Positions 27,749 through 37,257 are shown, numbered from the stretch's first letter. The stretch is 64,000 bases of DNA from Streptomyces sp. NBC_00490 (GCF_036013645.1 NZ_CP107869.1:1798001-1862000); one strand, 5' to 3'. A program made the numbers and translations. Notes: generated by a model from the sequence alone, not told the origin.

Positions 27749-28162
27749 ATGGGCTCGCGACTCAATCCCTACATCAGCTTCGACGGAGACGCCCGTCAGG
27801 CGCTGGAGTTCTACAAGGAGGTCTTCGGCGGCACGCTCGCGCTCAACACCTACGGCGCTTTCGGTCAGCCGGACTCCCCCGAGGCAGACAAGATCATGCA
27901 CGGCATGCTGGAGACCCCGAGCGGCTTCACCCTCATGGGCGCCGACTCCCCGCCCGGCATGGAACACACCCCCGGCAGCAACTTCTCGGTGAGCCTCAGC
28001 GGGGACGACGACGCGGAGCTGCGCGGCTACTGGGAGAAGCTCTCGGCCGGCGGTTCGGTGGCCGTGCCGCTCGACAAGCAGATGTGGGGCGATGTGTTCG
28101 GCATGTGCACGGACCGCTTCGGCATCCCGTGGATGGTCAACATCACCGTGCCGCAGGGCTGA
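27749..28162 (+). CDS. VOC-family protein, PhnB-like
   Basis: 137 residues, with GGAGGG 5 nt before the ATG. The vicinal-oxygen-chelate fold is recognised from LNPYISFDGDARQALEFYKEVFGG at the N-terminus (positions 5-28) and the C-terminal DRFGIPWMVNI, as in PhnB-type 3-demethylubiquinone-like proteins. No specific metal ligand set is conserved enough to assign a reaction. Single gene between two minus-strand genes. Confidence 0.85.
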   Translation: MGSRLNPYISFDGDARQALEFYKEVFGGTLALNTYGAFGQPDSPEADKIMHGMLETPSGFTLMGADSPPGMEHTPGSNFSVSLSGDDDAELRGYWEKLSAGGSVAVPLDKQMWGDVFGMCTDRFGIPWMVNITVPQG

Positions 28163-28182
28163 GCGAGACCGGTCCGCCCGCC

Positions 28183-29220
28183 CTACGCCCGTGGGGCGGG
28201 CCCGCTGGTCCCCCTGATCACCAGCTTGGGATCCAGCACCGCCTCCCGCGGCTCCAGCTCCGGGCGCTCCAGGCGCTCCACGGCGAACCGCACCGCGTGC
28301 TCCGCCATCAGCACGGCGTCCTGGCGTACGGTCGTCAGCCCGATCGGCATGAGATGGGAGAGGTGGCTGTCGTCATAGCCGACGACGGACATGTCCCGCG
28401 GAACCTCCACGCCGGCCCGTGTCAGCGCCATCAACAGGCCCATGGCACACCGGTCGTTGCCCGCGAGGACCGCCGTCGGCAGCGGCAGGCCCTGGTCGCG
28501 CTCCGCCACCAGCAGCCGTCCGGCCTCGATGCCGGCCTGCTCGGTGTGCTCACCCGGGACGACCCGCGCCTGCGCCTCCAGCCCGTGGCGGCGCATCGCC
28601 GCCCGATAGGAACGGCGCCGGTCGGCCGACCCGGGACCACGGCCGCCGTCGATGTGCACGATCCGCCGGTGCCCCTGCTCCACCAGGTGATCCATGGCCT
28701 GCCGTACGCCCTTGCCCTCCGCGCTGTGCACGAAGTCCACACGGGCCCGCGGCACCCTGCGGCTCACCGAGACGGTGGCCACCCGCTGTCCGAGCTCGTC
28801 GAGATAGGCGGGCTCGGCGTCGGGGCCCAGCAGGATCAGCGCCTCGCAGCGGTGGCCGAGCAGCGCCTCGACGGCCTTCTCCTCGCTGCGGCCCTGGGCG
28901 GTGGCGGAGAGCAGCACGTCGTAGCCGAGCCGTTCCGCCTCCGGGTAGATCCCCTCGATGAGATCCGTCTGGAAGGTCTGGCGCACGGTGAACATCACGC
29001 CGATGGTGCGACTGCGCCCCCGGGCCAGCAACCGGGCCGCACTGTCCGGCCGGTAGCCGATCTCGTCGGCCACCCGTAGCACCCGCTGCCGGGTCTCCTC
29101 GCTCGCCCCCGGCTGGTTGCGGAACACGATCGAGACCAGCGCCCGGGAGACGCCCGCCTTCTCGGCGACGTCCGCCATCGTGGGCCGCTGCCTGCCCGAT
29201 GCATCCACCTGTGAACCCAC
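28183..29220 (-). CDS. LacI-family transcriptional regulator
   Basis: Up to 345 residues. GTG 29220 has GGAGG directly adjacent, so a start at GTG 29208 or ATG 29178 is also plausible. The helix-turn-helix (TMADVAEKAGVSRALVSIVF, residues 14-33) is followed by the hinge helix (ARLLARGRSRTIGVMF) and a sugar-binding-protein-like effector domain. It is divergent from a Gfo/Idh, isomerase, nitronate monooxygenase operon and probably represses it through the dyad at 29312-29327. The effector is likely a sugar or polyol. Confidence 0.9.
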   Translation of the reverse strand: MGSQVDASGRQRPTMADVAEKAGVSRALVSIVFRNQPGASEETRQRVLRVADEIGYRPDSAARLLARGRSRTIGVMFTVRQTFQTDLIEGIYPEAERLGYDVLLSATAQGRSEEKAVEALLGHRCEALILLGPDAEPAYLDELGQRVATVSVSRRVPRARVDFVHSAEGKGVRQAMDHLVEQGHRRIVHIDGGRGPGSADRRRSYRAAMRRHGLEAQARVVPGEHTEQAGIEAGRLLVAERDQGLPLPTAVLAGNDRCAMGLLMALTRAGVEVPRDMSVVGYDDSHLSHLMPIGLTTVRQDAVLMAEHAVRFAVERLERPELEPREAVLDPKLVIRGTSGPAPRA

Positions 29221-29275
29221 CCTCCGACGGCGCCCACCCTAGTGGGCTCCCGGGAAATCGCCCGGCCGCCAGCTA

Positions 29276-29335
29276 TTGACATGACATTTGGACAGGAGTC
29301 ATCGTACTCGCACTAGAGCGCGCTAGTAGAGCGCG
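29276..29335 (+). promoter_or_regulatory. Promoter (TTGACA) and LacI-type operator for the Gfo/Idh operon
   Basis: TTGACA at 29276-29281 is a consensus -35; the -10 is not obvious. ACTAGAGC/GCGCTAGT (29312-29327) is a 16 bp dyad with one mismatched pair and the central CG typical of LacI operators. TAGAGCGCG occurs twice (29314-29322 and 29327-29335). The operator lies downstream of the -35, where a bound repressor would block initiation. Confidence 0.6.
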
Positions 29336-29375
29336 AAAGGGACGCTCATGCTTCAAGGCGAGTTAGGAAACGATC

Positions 29376-30392
29376 ATGACTGTACGTGTGGGTGTCGTCG
29401 GCGCCGGCTGGATCGGCAAGGAGCACATCCGGCGTCTCACCGAGACCGTCACGGGCGCCCGCGTCACCGCGGTGACCGACATCGACGCCGCCCGCGCCGC
29501 GGAGGCGGCGGCACCGGTCGGCGCCCAGGTGCTGTCCGACAGCGCGGCCCTGATCGCTTCCGCCGAGGTCGACGCCGTCCTCGTGACCTCGTGGGGGCCC
29601 ACCCACGCCGAGCACGTGCTCCACGCGATAGCCGCGGGCAAGCCGGTGTTCTGCGAGAAGCCCCTCGCCACCAGTGCCGAGGACTGCCTGCGGATCATCG
29701 AGGCGGAACAGGCACACGGCCGCCGGCTGGTCCAGGTCGGCTTCATGCGCCGCTACGACGTCGGCTACCGGCAGATGAAGCAGGTCATCGACTCGGGCCG
29801 CATCGGTGAGCCGCTGATCGTGCACTGCGCCCACCGCAATCCGAGCGTGCCGGAGGCGTACACCTCCTCGATGGCCGCCCTGGACACGGCGGTGCACGAG
29901 GTGGACGTACTGCGCTGGCTGCTCGACGACGAGATCGTCTCCACCCAGGTGATCACACCGCGCGCCACTAGCAAGCGGTTCGCGCATCTCAAGGACCCGC
30001 AGATCATGCTCTTCGAGACCGCCAAGGGCGTACGCATCGATCTGGAGGTCTTCGTCAACTGCCGGTACGGATACGACATCCAGTGCGAGACCGTGGGCGA
30101 GGAAGGGCTGGTCCGGCTGCCGGACCCGGCGGCGGTCGGTCTGCGCAGTGCGGGCCGGCACAGCACGGAGGTACTCACGGACTGGGTCGGCCGGTTCGCG
30201 GAAGCCTTCGACACCGAGTTCCGCGAGTGGATCGCGGGCATCGCCGCCGGTCTGGAGCCCGCCGGCCCCTCGGCGTGGGACGGCTACGCGGCCACCGTCA
30301 TCACCAGCGCGACCGTCGAGGCCCTGGAGTCGGGCCATGTCGTCGCCACCGACCTCAAGCCCCGCCCCGCCTTCTACGGAGGTGCCGCGTGA
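29376..30392 (+). CDS. Gfo/Idh/MocA-family oxidoreductase, inositol-2-dehydrogenase-like
   Basis: 338 residues. Rossmann motif [13 protein letters not shown], family signature CEKPLATS, and catalytic region [12 protein letters not shown] with the Asp/His pair of inositol and sugar dehydrogenases. It resembles IolG-type enzymes but also the 3-oxidising glycoside dehydrogenases. It is the first gene of a LacI-controlled operon and overlaps the isomerase gene by 4 bp (GTGA). The substrate could be myo-inositol, a hexose or a glycoside; no other inositol genes (IolB-E) are nearby, which argues against a full inositol pathway. Confidence 0.88.
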   Translation: MTVRVGVVGAGWIGKEHIRRLTETVTGARVTAVTDIDAARAAEAAAPVGAQVLSDSAALIASAEVDAVLVTSWGPTHAEHVLHAIAAGKPVFCEKPLATSAEDCLRIIEAEQAHGRRLVQVGFMRRYDVGYRQMKQVIDSGRIGEPLIVHCAHRNPSVPEAYTSSMAALDTAVHEVDVLRWLLDDEIVSTQVITPRATSKRFAHLKDPQIMLFETAKGVRIDLEVFVNCRYGYDIQCETVGEEGLVRLPDPAAVGLRSAGRHSTEVLTDWVGRFAEAFDTEFREWIAGIAAGLEPAGPSAWDGYAATVITSATVEALESGHVVATDLKPRPAFYGGAA

Positions 30393-31291
30393 AGATCGCC
30401 CTCGACCCGTACATGTTCCGCGCCCTGCCGATCGACGACATGGTGCGCACAGTCGCCGAACTCGGCTATGACTACATCGAGTTGTCGCCCCGCGACGACT
30501 TCATGCCGTTCTTCCTGCACCCGCGGGCCGACGACGAGCGGATCGCCGGGCTCAGGAACTCCCTGCGGACGCACGGCGTTCAGCTGTCCTCGGTCCTGCC
30601 GCTGTACAAGTGGTCGTCACCGGACGAGAGCGAGCGCCGGACGGCCGTCCGCTACTGGAAGCGGATGATCGAGATCACCGCCGACCTCGAATGCCCCCTG
30701 ATGAACTCGGAGTTCAGCGGCCGACCCGAGCGCGCCGCCGAAAGCGAGGCGGCGTTCTGGCGCTCGATGGAGGAGCTGCTGCCGGTGTTCGAGCGGGAAG
30801 GCATCGCTCTGAACCTGGAGGCCCACCCGGACGACTTCTGCGAGGAGAACACCCCCGCGGTCGACCTGGTCCGCGCCCTCAACAAGCCCTGGGTGAACTA
30901 CCTGTACTGCGCGCCGCACTCCTTCCATCTGTCCGGGGCCGATCCGACCGCCGACATCGCGGCGATGATGCGCCACGCCGGCGACAAGCTCCAGCACGTG
31001 CACATCGCCGACTCCTTCAACCACAAGGGTTCCAGCGGACTCCGCTACATCCTCAACCCGCCCGGCACCACCGCCCGTATCCACCAGCACCTCGACATCG
31101 GTCAGGGCGAGGTCGACTGGGACGCCTTCTTCGGCACCCTGCGCGACCTGGACTTCGACGGCGTCGCGACCGCCTGCGTCTTCGCCTGGGAGGAACGCGC
31201 CCACGAGTCCTCGACGTTCATGCTCGACCGCATCACGAAGGAGCTCGCCTCCCAGGGAGGCGGCGCGTGGATGAGACGATGCCGCGCATGA
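30389..31291 (+). CDS. Sugar phosphate isomerase/epimerase-family TIM barrel
   Basis: 300 residues from GTG 30389, overlapping the Gfo/Idh stop as GTGA. Xylose-isomerase-like TIM barrel: the metal glutamate is in NLEAHPDDF, further ligand positions in APHSFHLSG and [10 protein letters not shown], and a C-terminal glutamate in [11 protein letters not shown]. Pairing with a Gfo/Idh dehydrogenase suggests a keto-sugar isomerase or 3-keto-glycoside eliminase. The gene after it starts 25 bp before this stop. Confidence 0.85.
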   Translation: MKIALDPYMFRALPIDDMVRTVAELGYDYIELSPRDDFMPFFLHPRADDERIAGLRNSLRTHGVQLSSVLPLYKWSSPDESERRTAVRYWKRMIEITADLECPLMNSEFSGRPERAAESEAAFWRSMEELLPVFEREGIALNLEAHPDDFCEENTPAVDLVRALNKPWVNYLYCAPHSFHLSGADPTADIAAMMRHAGDKLQHVHIADSFNHKGSSGLRYILNPPGTTARIHQHLDIGQGEVDWDAFFGTLRDLDFDGVATACVFAWEERAHESSTFMLDRITKELASQGGGAWMRRCRA

Positions 31292-32250
31292 CGTTGTCGA
31301 CGGCTTTCACGACGTTGTTCGGTGTGCGGCATCCCATCGCCCTTGCCCCCATGGGCGGTTCGGCGGGCGGTGCGCTCACCGCGGCCGTCTCGCGCGGTGG
31401 CGGGCTGGGGTTGCTGGGGGCGGGAGGCGGGCATCCGGATCTGCTGGCCCGGGAGTTGCCGGTCCTGGCGGATGTCGAGGAACCGTGGGGCGTCGGGTTC
31501 CAGACCTGGGCGACCGAACTGCGCGCGGTCGATGAGGTGCTGGAACATCACCCCGCCGCGGTGATGTTCTCCTTCGGCGATCCGGGCCCGTTCGTCGACC
31601 GGGTCCATGAGGCCGGCGTGGCGGTGCTCCTCCAGGTCACCGATCTGGAGGAGGCCAGGCAGGCGGTGGACCTGGGCGCCGATGTCATCGTGGCGCAGGG
31701 CACCGAGAGCGGTGGCCACGGCGCCCTGCACGGGCGGTCCACGCTGCCGTTCGTACCGGTCGTGGTGGATCTGGTGGCACCGGTGCCGGTGCTGGCGGCC
31801 GGTGGCATCGCCGACGGCCGGGGGGTGGCCGCCGCTCTGGCACTGGGGGCCGCCGGGGCGCTGATCGGAACCCGCTTCCAGGCCACGGCCGAGGCGCTCG
31901 TCGATCCCCCGGTCGCCGAGGCCCTGGTCCGGGGACGGGGGCAGGACACCGAACGCAACCGCATCCTCGACATCGCCCGAAGCTCCCGTTGGCCCTCGAA
32001 GTACACGGCTCGCACCCTCGGACACCCCTATCTCGACCGGTGGCGGGGCCGCGAGGCCGAACTCGCCGCGGATCCCGCGGCTGCCCGCCGGGCCTACGAC
32101 GCCGACGTGGAACGCGGCGCCGTACCCCCGTCACCTGTCTGGGCGGGCGAGGCGGTCGACCTCGTCACCGATCTGCCTCCCGCGACCGCCCTCGTATCCA
32201 CCCTGGCCGCCGAGGCGGAAGCGGCTCTGGCGAGGGCGGCGGGCCGCTGA
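31267..32250 (+). CDS. Nitronate monooxygenase-family flavoprotein
   Basis: 327 residues from GTG 31267, with GGAGG 6 nt upstream; ATG 31279 or 31288 would give slightly shorter products. It begins inside the isomerase gene. The FMN-binding TIM barrel of class I/II nitronate monooxygenases is seen in HPIALAPMGGSAGG, VAQGTESGGHG and VLAAGGIADGRG. It oxidises alkyl nitronates such as propionate-3-nitronate. Being coupled to sugar genes is unusual and may be accidental. Confidence 0.86.
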   Translation: MDETMPRMTLSTAFTTLFGVRHPIALAPMGGSAGGALTAAVSRGGGLGLLGAGGGHPDLLARELPVLADVEEPWGVGFQTWATELRAVDEVLEHHPAAVMFSFGDPGPFVDRVHEAGVAVLLQVTDLEEARQAVDLGADVIVAQGTESGGHGALHGRSTLPFVPVVVDLVAPVPVLAAGGIADGRGVAAALALGAAGALIGTRFQATAEALVDPPVAEALVRGRGQDTERNRILDIARSSRWPSKYTARTLGHPYLDRWRGREAELAADPAAARRAYDADVERGAVPPSPVWAGEAVDLVTDLPPATALVSTLAAEAEAALARAAGR

Positions 32251-32425
32251 CCGGTCCTGCTCGGTACGTACATGTCTCCCTTGAGGCAGCGCAGTGGTGT
32301 CACACGGCTGCGGAGCTGTGACGGCTCACCGGTGTTCATGAACCCACCCTGCGCCACGGCCGCCAGGACCGACCAGCCCTCTCCCGCTGGCAGGATCACC
32401 GATCCCAGGAGCAACACCACCACGC

Positions 32426-33046
32426 TCAGGGGGAATACGCCGACCGCCCGCGGACCCACCCGAAGACCACCAACGAGCACACCGCCGCGAACGCACACCA
32501 GGTCGAGGCGAACTCCAGCCGCCACATCGCCCAGCACACCAGCACTCCCACCGCGGCCAGGACCCCGAATCCGACCAGCCAACGGTCGCCGGAGAGCAGC
32601 AGGGCGCCGACCGTGGCGAGCAGGTAACCCGCGATGAGCACTTCGGCGTGGGACAGGCCGACGACGTAGCCGACGGTATGACCGCGGATCTCCGCACGCA
32701 CCGGCCGCGTGATGATGGCGTACGCCATCACACCTGCGGTCACGACACCGCACACCACAGGAATCGCCAGCCGGCCCCACGCCTGCCGCGGCGCCGCGCA
32801 CAGCACGGCCAGCGGCACCCACGCCGCCAGGAGGGGAAGAGCGATCACCGCCCATACGACGGTCGCGGGGCCGGTCCCGCCCTCGACCTGCCAGACGCGG
32901 GCCTCGACCAGCTGATGCGCGCCGAGCAGCAACGGCACCGCCGCCATCGGGAGATCACCCCCTCTGCGCACCCGCGCCACACAGGCCGCACCGACACCGA
33001 CGATCCCGGCACCGGCAACGAGATCGGCCGTGGCACTCCAGCACAT
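32426..33046 (-). CDS. DUF6629-family membrane protein
   Basis: 206 residues from ATG 33046; the N-terminus MCWSATADLVAG is the hallmark of the DUF6629 family, so the longer upstream frame is not used. Seven likely membrane helices. Function unknown. The 175 bp on its downstream side (32251-32425) contain no gene that can be supported. Divergent from the MFS gene, 99 bp between starts. Confidence 0.78.
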   Translation of the reverse strand: MCWSATADLVAGAGIVGVGAACVARVRRGGDLPMAAVPLLLGAHQLVEARVWQVEGGTGPATVVWAVIALPLLAAWVPLAVLCAAPRQAWGRLAIPVVCGVVTAGVMAYAIITRPVRAEIRGHTVGYVVGLSHAEVLIAGYLLATVGALLLSGDRWLVGFGVLAAVGVLVCWAMWRLEFASTWCAFAAVCSLVVFGWVRGRSAYSP

Positions 33047-33145
33047 GGCACCACCATGGCAACGATCCGACCCCGTCGCACACCGGACGCCCAAGCCGAA
33101 CCCCCTGCCCTTGCCCCGATGCGCCGCCCCACCTAGCCTGACTTT

Positions 33146-34351
33146 GTGCCGCTAATAAACAAAACCCGAACGCACAACGACGTGCCGGGTGACAAGGGGA
33201 ACGCCCTCAGCCGCCTCCGCATCGTCCTGACCGCCTTCTTCGCCCTCGACGGCTTCATCTTCGCGGGCTGGGTGGTCCGCATCCCCGCCATCAAGGAGCA
33301 GACCCACGCCACCGCCGGCGCCCTCGGCCTCGCGCTCCTCGGCGTCTCCGCCGGAGCCGTCATCACGATGACACTCACCGGCCGCCTGTGCCGCCGCTAC
33401 GGCAACCACCAGGTCACCGTCGCGTGCGCCGTACTCCTCTCCCTCAGCGTGGCCCTGCCCCCACTCACCCACTCCCCCCTGGCCCTCGGCGCCGTACTGC
33501 TGATCTTCGGCAGTGCGTACGGAGGGATCAACGTCGCCTTCAACAGCGCCGCCGTCGACCTGGTCACCACCCTGAAGCGCCCCATCATGCCCAGCTTCCA
33601 CGCGGCCTTCAGCCTCGGCGGCATGGTCGGCGCCGGCCTCGGCGGGGTGGTCGCCGCACACCTGTCCCCCACCCGTCATCTGCTCGGCCTCACCGTCATC
33701 GGTCTCCTCGTGACGGCCGTGGCCGGACGCGCGCTGCTGCGGATCGAACCGCCCGCGCCGCCCGAGCGGACAGAACCGCGAGCGGGCACCGCCCCGCGCC
33801 GGCTGGACCGGCGGACCCGGGGGCTGGTGATCGTCTTCGGGACGATCGCCCTCTGCACGGCGTACGGCGAGGGAGCCATGGCCGAGTGGAGTGCGCTGCA
33901 TCTCCGGGAGGACCTCCACACCTCCCCCGGTGTCGCCGCCGTCGGCTTCTCCTGCTTCGCCCTCACCATGACCATCGGCCGGCTCACCGGCACGACACTG
34001 CTGGAGCGCCTCGGCCGCACCCGTACCGTGATCGCCGGCGGATCCACCGCGGCGGCCGGCATGCTGCTCGGCGCGCTCGCCCCCGAACTGTGGGCGGCGC
34101 TCCTCGGTTTCGGCATCGCGGGACTCGGCCTCGCCAACCTCTTCCCCGTCGCCATCGAACGCGCCGGAACGCTCGCCGGCCCCAGCGGCGTCGCCACCGC
34201 CTCCACTCTCGGCTACGGCGGCATGCTCCTGGGCCCGCCCGCGATCGGCTTCATGGCGGACTGGTTCTCCCTCCCCATCGCCCTCACCAGCGTGGCCGCC
34301 CTCGCCGCCACGGCAGCCGTCATCGGGTTCCTCACACGACGTCACAGTTGA
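33146..34351 (+). CDS. MFS transporter
   Basis: 401 residues, 12 membrane segments, with an early MFS motif in TLTGRLCRRYGNHQV and a cytoplasmic loop about residues 200-225. The family resembles the FucP/YbjJ-like group of small-molecule MFS proteins. The start is a GTG with no ribosome-binding site but a TAGCCT hexamer 6-7 nt upstream, so the message is probably leaderless. The substrate is unknown. Confidence 0.85.
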   Translation: MPLINKTRTHNDVPGDKGNALSRLRIVLTAFFALDGFIFAGWVVRIPAIKEQTHATAGALGLALLGVSAGAVITMTLTGRLCRRYGNHQVTVACAVLLSLSVALPPLTHSPLALGAVLLIFGSAYGGINVAFNSAAVDLVTTLKRPIMPSFHAAFSLGGMVGAGLGGVVAAHLSPTRHLLGLTVIGLLVTAVAGRALLRIEPPAPPERTEPRAGTAPRRLDRRTRGLVIVFGTIALCTAYGEGAMAEWSALHLREDLHTSPGVAAVGFSCFALTMTIGRLTGTTLLERLGRTRTVIAGGSTAAAGMLLGALAPELWAALLGFGIAGLGLANLFPVAIERAGTLAGPSGVATASTLGYGGMLLGPPAIGFMADWFSLPIALTSVAALAATAAVIGFLTRRHS

Positions 34352-34469
34352 GGAGGCCCGTGACGGACGCCGACCGGTTCTCGCCTCAACTCCCCTGAGA
34401 CTCGGACAACCTGCTCAGTGATCGTCCGGGCACCTCTTCGACCGCGCTCCATGCGGCACACTCACCCTC

Positions 34470-35201
34470 ATGGAAACTGCCGAGTTCGTCCGCATCCTCG
34501 ACCAGGAGGGCCGATCGCTCGCCGCGGCCGCCGAACAGGCCGGTACCGACGCCAAGGTGCCGACCTGCCCGGAGTGGCAGGTGCGGGATCTGGTGCGGCA
34601 CACAGGGGCGGTGCACCGCTGGGCGGGGGCGCACGTTGCCGAGGCGCACACCTCCCCCCGCCCCTTCGGAGGCTCGCCGGACCTCGACGGTGCCGAGCTC
34701 CTGGCGTGGTTCCGTGAGGGGCACCGGCGCCTCGTGGACACCCTTACCTCCGCTGATCCGGACACGCAGTGCTGGCAGTTCCTGCCGGCGCCCTCGCCGC
34801 TCGCGTTCTGGGCGCGCAGGCAGGCGCACGAGACCGCGGTGCACCGCTTCGACGCGGAGTCCGCGCGGGGCGGCACGCCGAGCGGCATCGCGCCCGAGTT
34901 CGCCGCCGACGGCATCGACGAACTGCTGACCGGATTCCACGCCCGCACCAGGAGCAGGGTGCGCAGCGAGCGTCCCCGGGTGCTGCGGGTGCGGGCGACG
35001 GACACCGAGGATGCCGTGTGGACCGTACGGCTGTCCCAGGAGCCGCCCGCGGCCGTGCGGAGCGCGGAGGGGGACGCGGAGTGTGAAATCACCGGTTCCG
35101 CAGCCCAGTTGTACCTGTCGCTGTGGAATCGCGTGCCGTTCCCCGGCGTGAGCGGTGACGGCTCGCTCGCCGAGCTGTGGCGCACGACGTCCGGGATCTG
35201 A
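34470..35201 (+). CDS. Mycothiol-dependent maleylpyruvate isomerase-family protein
   Basis: 243 residues. N-terminal DinB-like four-helix bundle (about 1-165) with the usual CPEWQVRDLVRHTG and metal-type histidines in RHTGAVHRW and RRQAHETAVHR, then the C-terminal MDMPI/SCP-like domain (170-243). The family catalyses mycothiol-linked isomerisations, but most Streptomyces copies are uncharacterised. No ribosome-binding site; probably leaderless (CACACT-like -10 before the ATG). The stop is 15 bp from the convergent MarR gene. Confidence 0.82.
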   Translation: METAEFVRILDQEGRSLAAAAEQAGTDAKVPTCPEWQVRDLVRHTGAVHRWAGAHVAEAHTSPRPFGGSPDLDGAELLAWFREGHRRLVDTLTSADPDTQCWQFLPAPSPLAFWARRQAHETAVHRFDAESARGGTPSGIAPEFAADGIDELLTGFHARTRSRVRSERPRVLRVRATDTEDAVWTVRLSQEPPAAVRSAEGDAECEITGSAAQLYLSLWNRVPFPGVSGDGSLAELWRTTSGI

Positions 35202-35216
35202 GCCCCGGCCGCCCGA

Positions 35217-35615
35217 TCAGTCCGAGTCCAGCATCTTCGTCAGCACCGCACGCTGCACCGGGAGCACCTCTCCGTGCAGCGTGCGCCCCTTCGACGTGAG
35301 CACCACCCGGACGCCCCGCCGGTCCTCCGAGCACATGCCGCGCTCGACGAGTCCGTCCTTCTCCAGCCGGGCGATCAGCCGCGACAGCGCGCTCTGGCTC
35401 AGATGGACCCGCTCGGAGATCTCCTGGACGCGATAGGAGCAGTCGCGGCCTGTGGCGCGCCGCGCGTCGGCGAGGACGTCGAGCACCTCGAAGTCGCTGG
35501 CGCACAGGCCGTGTCGGTGGAGCGCACGGTCCAGTTCGCACTGGGTGCGCGCATGCAGCGCCAGGATGTCCCGCCACTGGTCCACGAGCGTCTGCTCGGC
35601 CTTCTTCGCCGCCAT
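35217..35615 (-). CDS. MarR-family regulator
   Basis: 132 residues from ATG 35615. Winged helix-turn-helix of the MarR type: VQEISERVHLSQSALSRLIARLE (about 68-90) and wing EDRRGVRVVLTSKGR. It is divergent from the DHA2-type exporter, so it probably represses that gene and itself, responding to an exported toxic compound. A TACGGT hexamer 7 nt upstream of the start suggests a leaderless message. Confidence 0.88.
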   Translation of the reverse strand: MAAKKAEQTLVDQWRDILALHARTQCELDRALHRHGLCASDFEVLDVLADARRATGRDCSYRVQEISERVHLSQSALSRLIARLEKDGLVERGMCSEDRRGVRVVLTSKGRTLHGEVLPVQRAVLTKMLDSD

Positions 35616-35639
35616 GGGCGCACCGTAGCAGAGAGGGGC

Positions 35640-35657
35640 AATTATTGCACCGTAATT
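35640..35657. promoter_or_regulatory. MarR-type operator candidate
   Basis: AATTA (35640-35644) and TAATT (35653-35657) form a perfect inverted repeat with an 8-nt spacer in an unusually AT-rich stretch. It lies just upstream of the MFS promoter and of the MarR start, the expected site for MarR control of both genes. Confidence 0.55.
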
Positions 35658-35665
35658 AAATGCTC

Positions 35666-35693
35666 TTGCATTCAATGTATGCGCATGTAGTGT
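35666..35693 (+). promoter_or_regulatory. Promoter of the DHA2 exporter, leaderless
   Basis: TTGCAT (35666-35671), 16-nt spacer, TAGTGT (35688-35693), then the ATG 7 nt later at 35701. No ribosome-binding site is present, fitting transcription starting at or near the ATG. The -35 is 9 bp from the MarR-type dyad. Confidence 0.55.
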
Positions 35694-35700
35694 CTCCGGC

Positions 35701-37182
35701 ATGACCTCTCCGCTCAACACTCCGGCGTCCGAGGGACGTTGGACTCCCCGACTGTGGGGCACGCTGCTGGTGCTCTGCGCCGCGATGTTCCTGGACGCAC
35801 TCGATGTGTCGATGGTGGGCGTCGCCCTGCCGTCCATCGGCGCCGACCTCGGTCTGTCGACCTCGACCCTGCAATGGATCGTCAGCGGATACATCCTCGG
35901 GTACGGCGGCCTGCTGCTGCTCGGCGGTCGCGCCGCCGACCTGCTGGGCCGGCGCCAGGTGTTCCTCGTCGCCCTCGGCGTCTTCGCGGTCGCCTCACTG
36001 CTCGGCGGGCTCGTCGACTCCGGGCCGCTGCTGATCGCCAGCCGGTTCATCAAGGGCCTGAGTGCCGCGTTCACCGCGCCCGCCGGCCTGTCCATCATCA
36101 CCACGACCTTCGCCGAAGGCCCCCTCCGCAACCGCGCGTTGTCGATCTACACCACCTGCGGCGCCACCGGCTACTCGATGGGCCTGGTCTTCTCCGGCCT
36201 GCTCACGGAGGCCAGTTGGCGCTACACGATGCTGCTGCCCGCCCCCGTCGCGCTGATCGCCCTGATCGCGGGCCTGAAGCTGCTGCCGCGCAGCGAACGT
36301 GAACAGAGCACCGGCGGCTACGACATCCCGGGAGCCGTCCTCGGCACCACCTCGATGCTGCTGCTGGTGTACACCGTCGTCCAGGCGGCGGAGGCCGGCT
36401 GGGGTTCCGCCCGCACGATCCTGTCCTTCCTGGTCGTCTCCGTGCTGCTGACCGCCTTCGTGGCCGTCGAGCGGCGCAGCCCCAGCCCGCTGATCCGGCT
36501 CGGCGTCCTGCGCTCCGGCCCGCAGGTCCGCGCCCAGCTCGGCGCGTTGACGTTCCTCGGCAGCTACATCGGCTTCCAGTTCCTGGTCACGCTCTACATG
36601 CAGCAGGTGCTCGGCTGGTCGGCGCTGCACACCGCGCTGGCCTTCCTGCCGGCGGGCACACTGGTGGCGCTGTCCGCGACCAAGGTGGGCACGGTCATCG
36701 ACCGGTTCGGCACCCCGCGGCTCATCGTGGCCGGCTTCGCGCTGATGGTCGTCGGCTATCTGCTGTTCCTGCGCATCGACCTCGACCCGGTCTACGCGTC
36801 GGTGATCCTGCCGACCATGCTGCTCGTCGGCGCCGCCTTCGCGCTGACCTTCCCCTCGCTCAACGTCCAGGCCACCAACGGCGTCGACGAACACGAGCAG
36901 GGCATGGTCTCGGGTCTGCTCAACACCTCGGTCCAGGTGGGCGGCGCGCTCTTCCTGGCCGTCGTCACAGCGGTGCTGACGGCGAACGCCCCCGCGGAGA
37001 ACGCCTCCCCCCAGGCCGTCCTCGACAGCTACCTCCCCGGCCTGACGGTGGTCACCGGCGTCGCGGTCGCGGGCCTGCTGATCTCGCTGACCGGACTGCG
37101 GGTCCGGCCCCGCCGGAAGACCGTCGTGGTCGTCAGGTCCACATCCCAGGAGGAGGCGGAGCGCGTGTCCGTGCGCGACTGA
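35701..37182 (+). CDS. DHA2-family MFS drug exporter (14 helices)
   Basis: 493 residues, with the DHA2 pattern: LDALDVSMVGVALPSIGADLG in the first helix region, motif A in GGRAADLLGRRQVF, motif C-like GLSIITTTF. About 14 membrane segments. Drug/proton antiport is expected. Regulated by the divergent MarR gene. A strong hairpin follows 18 bp after the stop. Confidence 0.9.
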   Translation: MTSPLNTPASEGRWTPRLWGTLLVLCAAMFLDALDVSMVGVALPSIGADLGLSTSTLQWIVSGYILGYGGLLLLGGRAADLLGRRQVFLVALGVFAVASLLGGLVDSGPLLIASRFIKGLSAAFTAPAGLSIITTTFAEGPLRNRALSIYTTCGATGYSMGLVFSGLLTEASWRYTMLLPAPVALIALIAGLKLLPRSEREQSTGGYDIPGAVLGTTSMLLLVYTVVQAAEAGWGSARTILSFLVVSVLLTAFVAVERRSPSPLIRLGVLRSGPQVRAQLGALTFLGSYIGFQFLVTLYMQQVLGWSALHTALAFLPAGTLVALSATKVGTVIDRFGTPRLIVAGFALMVVGYLLFLRIDLDPVYASVILPTMLLVGAAFALTFPSLNVQATNGVDEHEQGMVSGLLNTSVQVGGALFLAVVTAVLTANAPAENASPQAVLDSYLPGLTVVTGVAVAGLLISLTGLRVRPRRKTVVVVRSTSQEEAERVSVRD

Positions 37183-37200
37183 GAGGGGGACGCCTCCCCT

Positions 37201-37242
37201 GTCGTGCGCCCGGCGGAGTGTTTGCTCCGTCGGGCGCACGAC
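37201..37242. terminator. Hairpin terminator after the DHA2 exporter
   Basis: GTCGTGCGCCCGGCGGAG (37201-37218) pairs with 37225-37242 over 18 bp with one G-U pair and a 6-nt loop. It starts 18 bp after the exporter stop. No U-tract follows. Confidence 0.85.
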
Positions 37243-37257
37243 GGTGATACTCGTCGT

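Noticed and set aside
29376..32250. Complete inositol catabolic operon
   Set aside because: Only a dehydrogenase and an isomerase-like protein are present; IolB, IolC, IolD and IolE-type genes are absent.
32251..32425. Short minus-strand frame with hydrophobic residues beyond the DUF6629 gene
   Set aside because: It lacks a start with ribosome-binding site and any recognised family; treated as intergenic.
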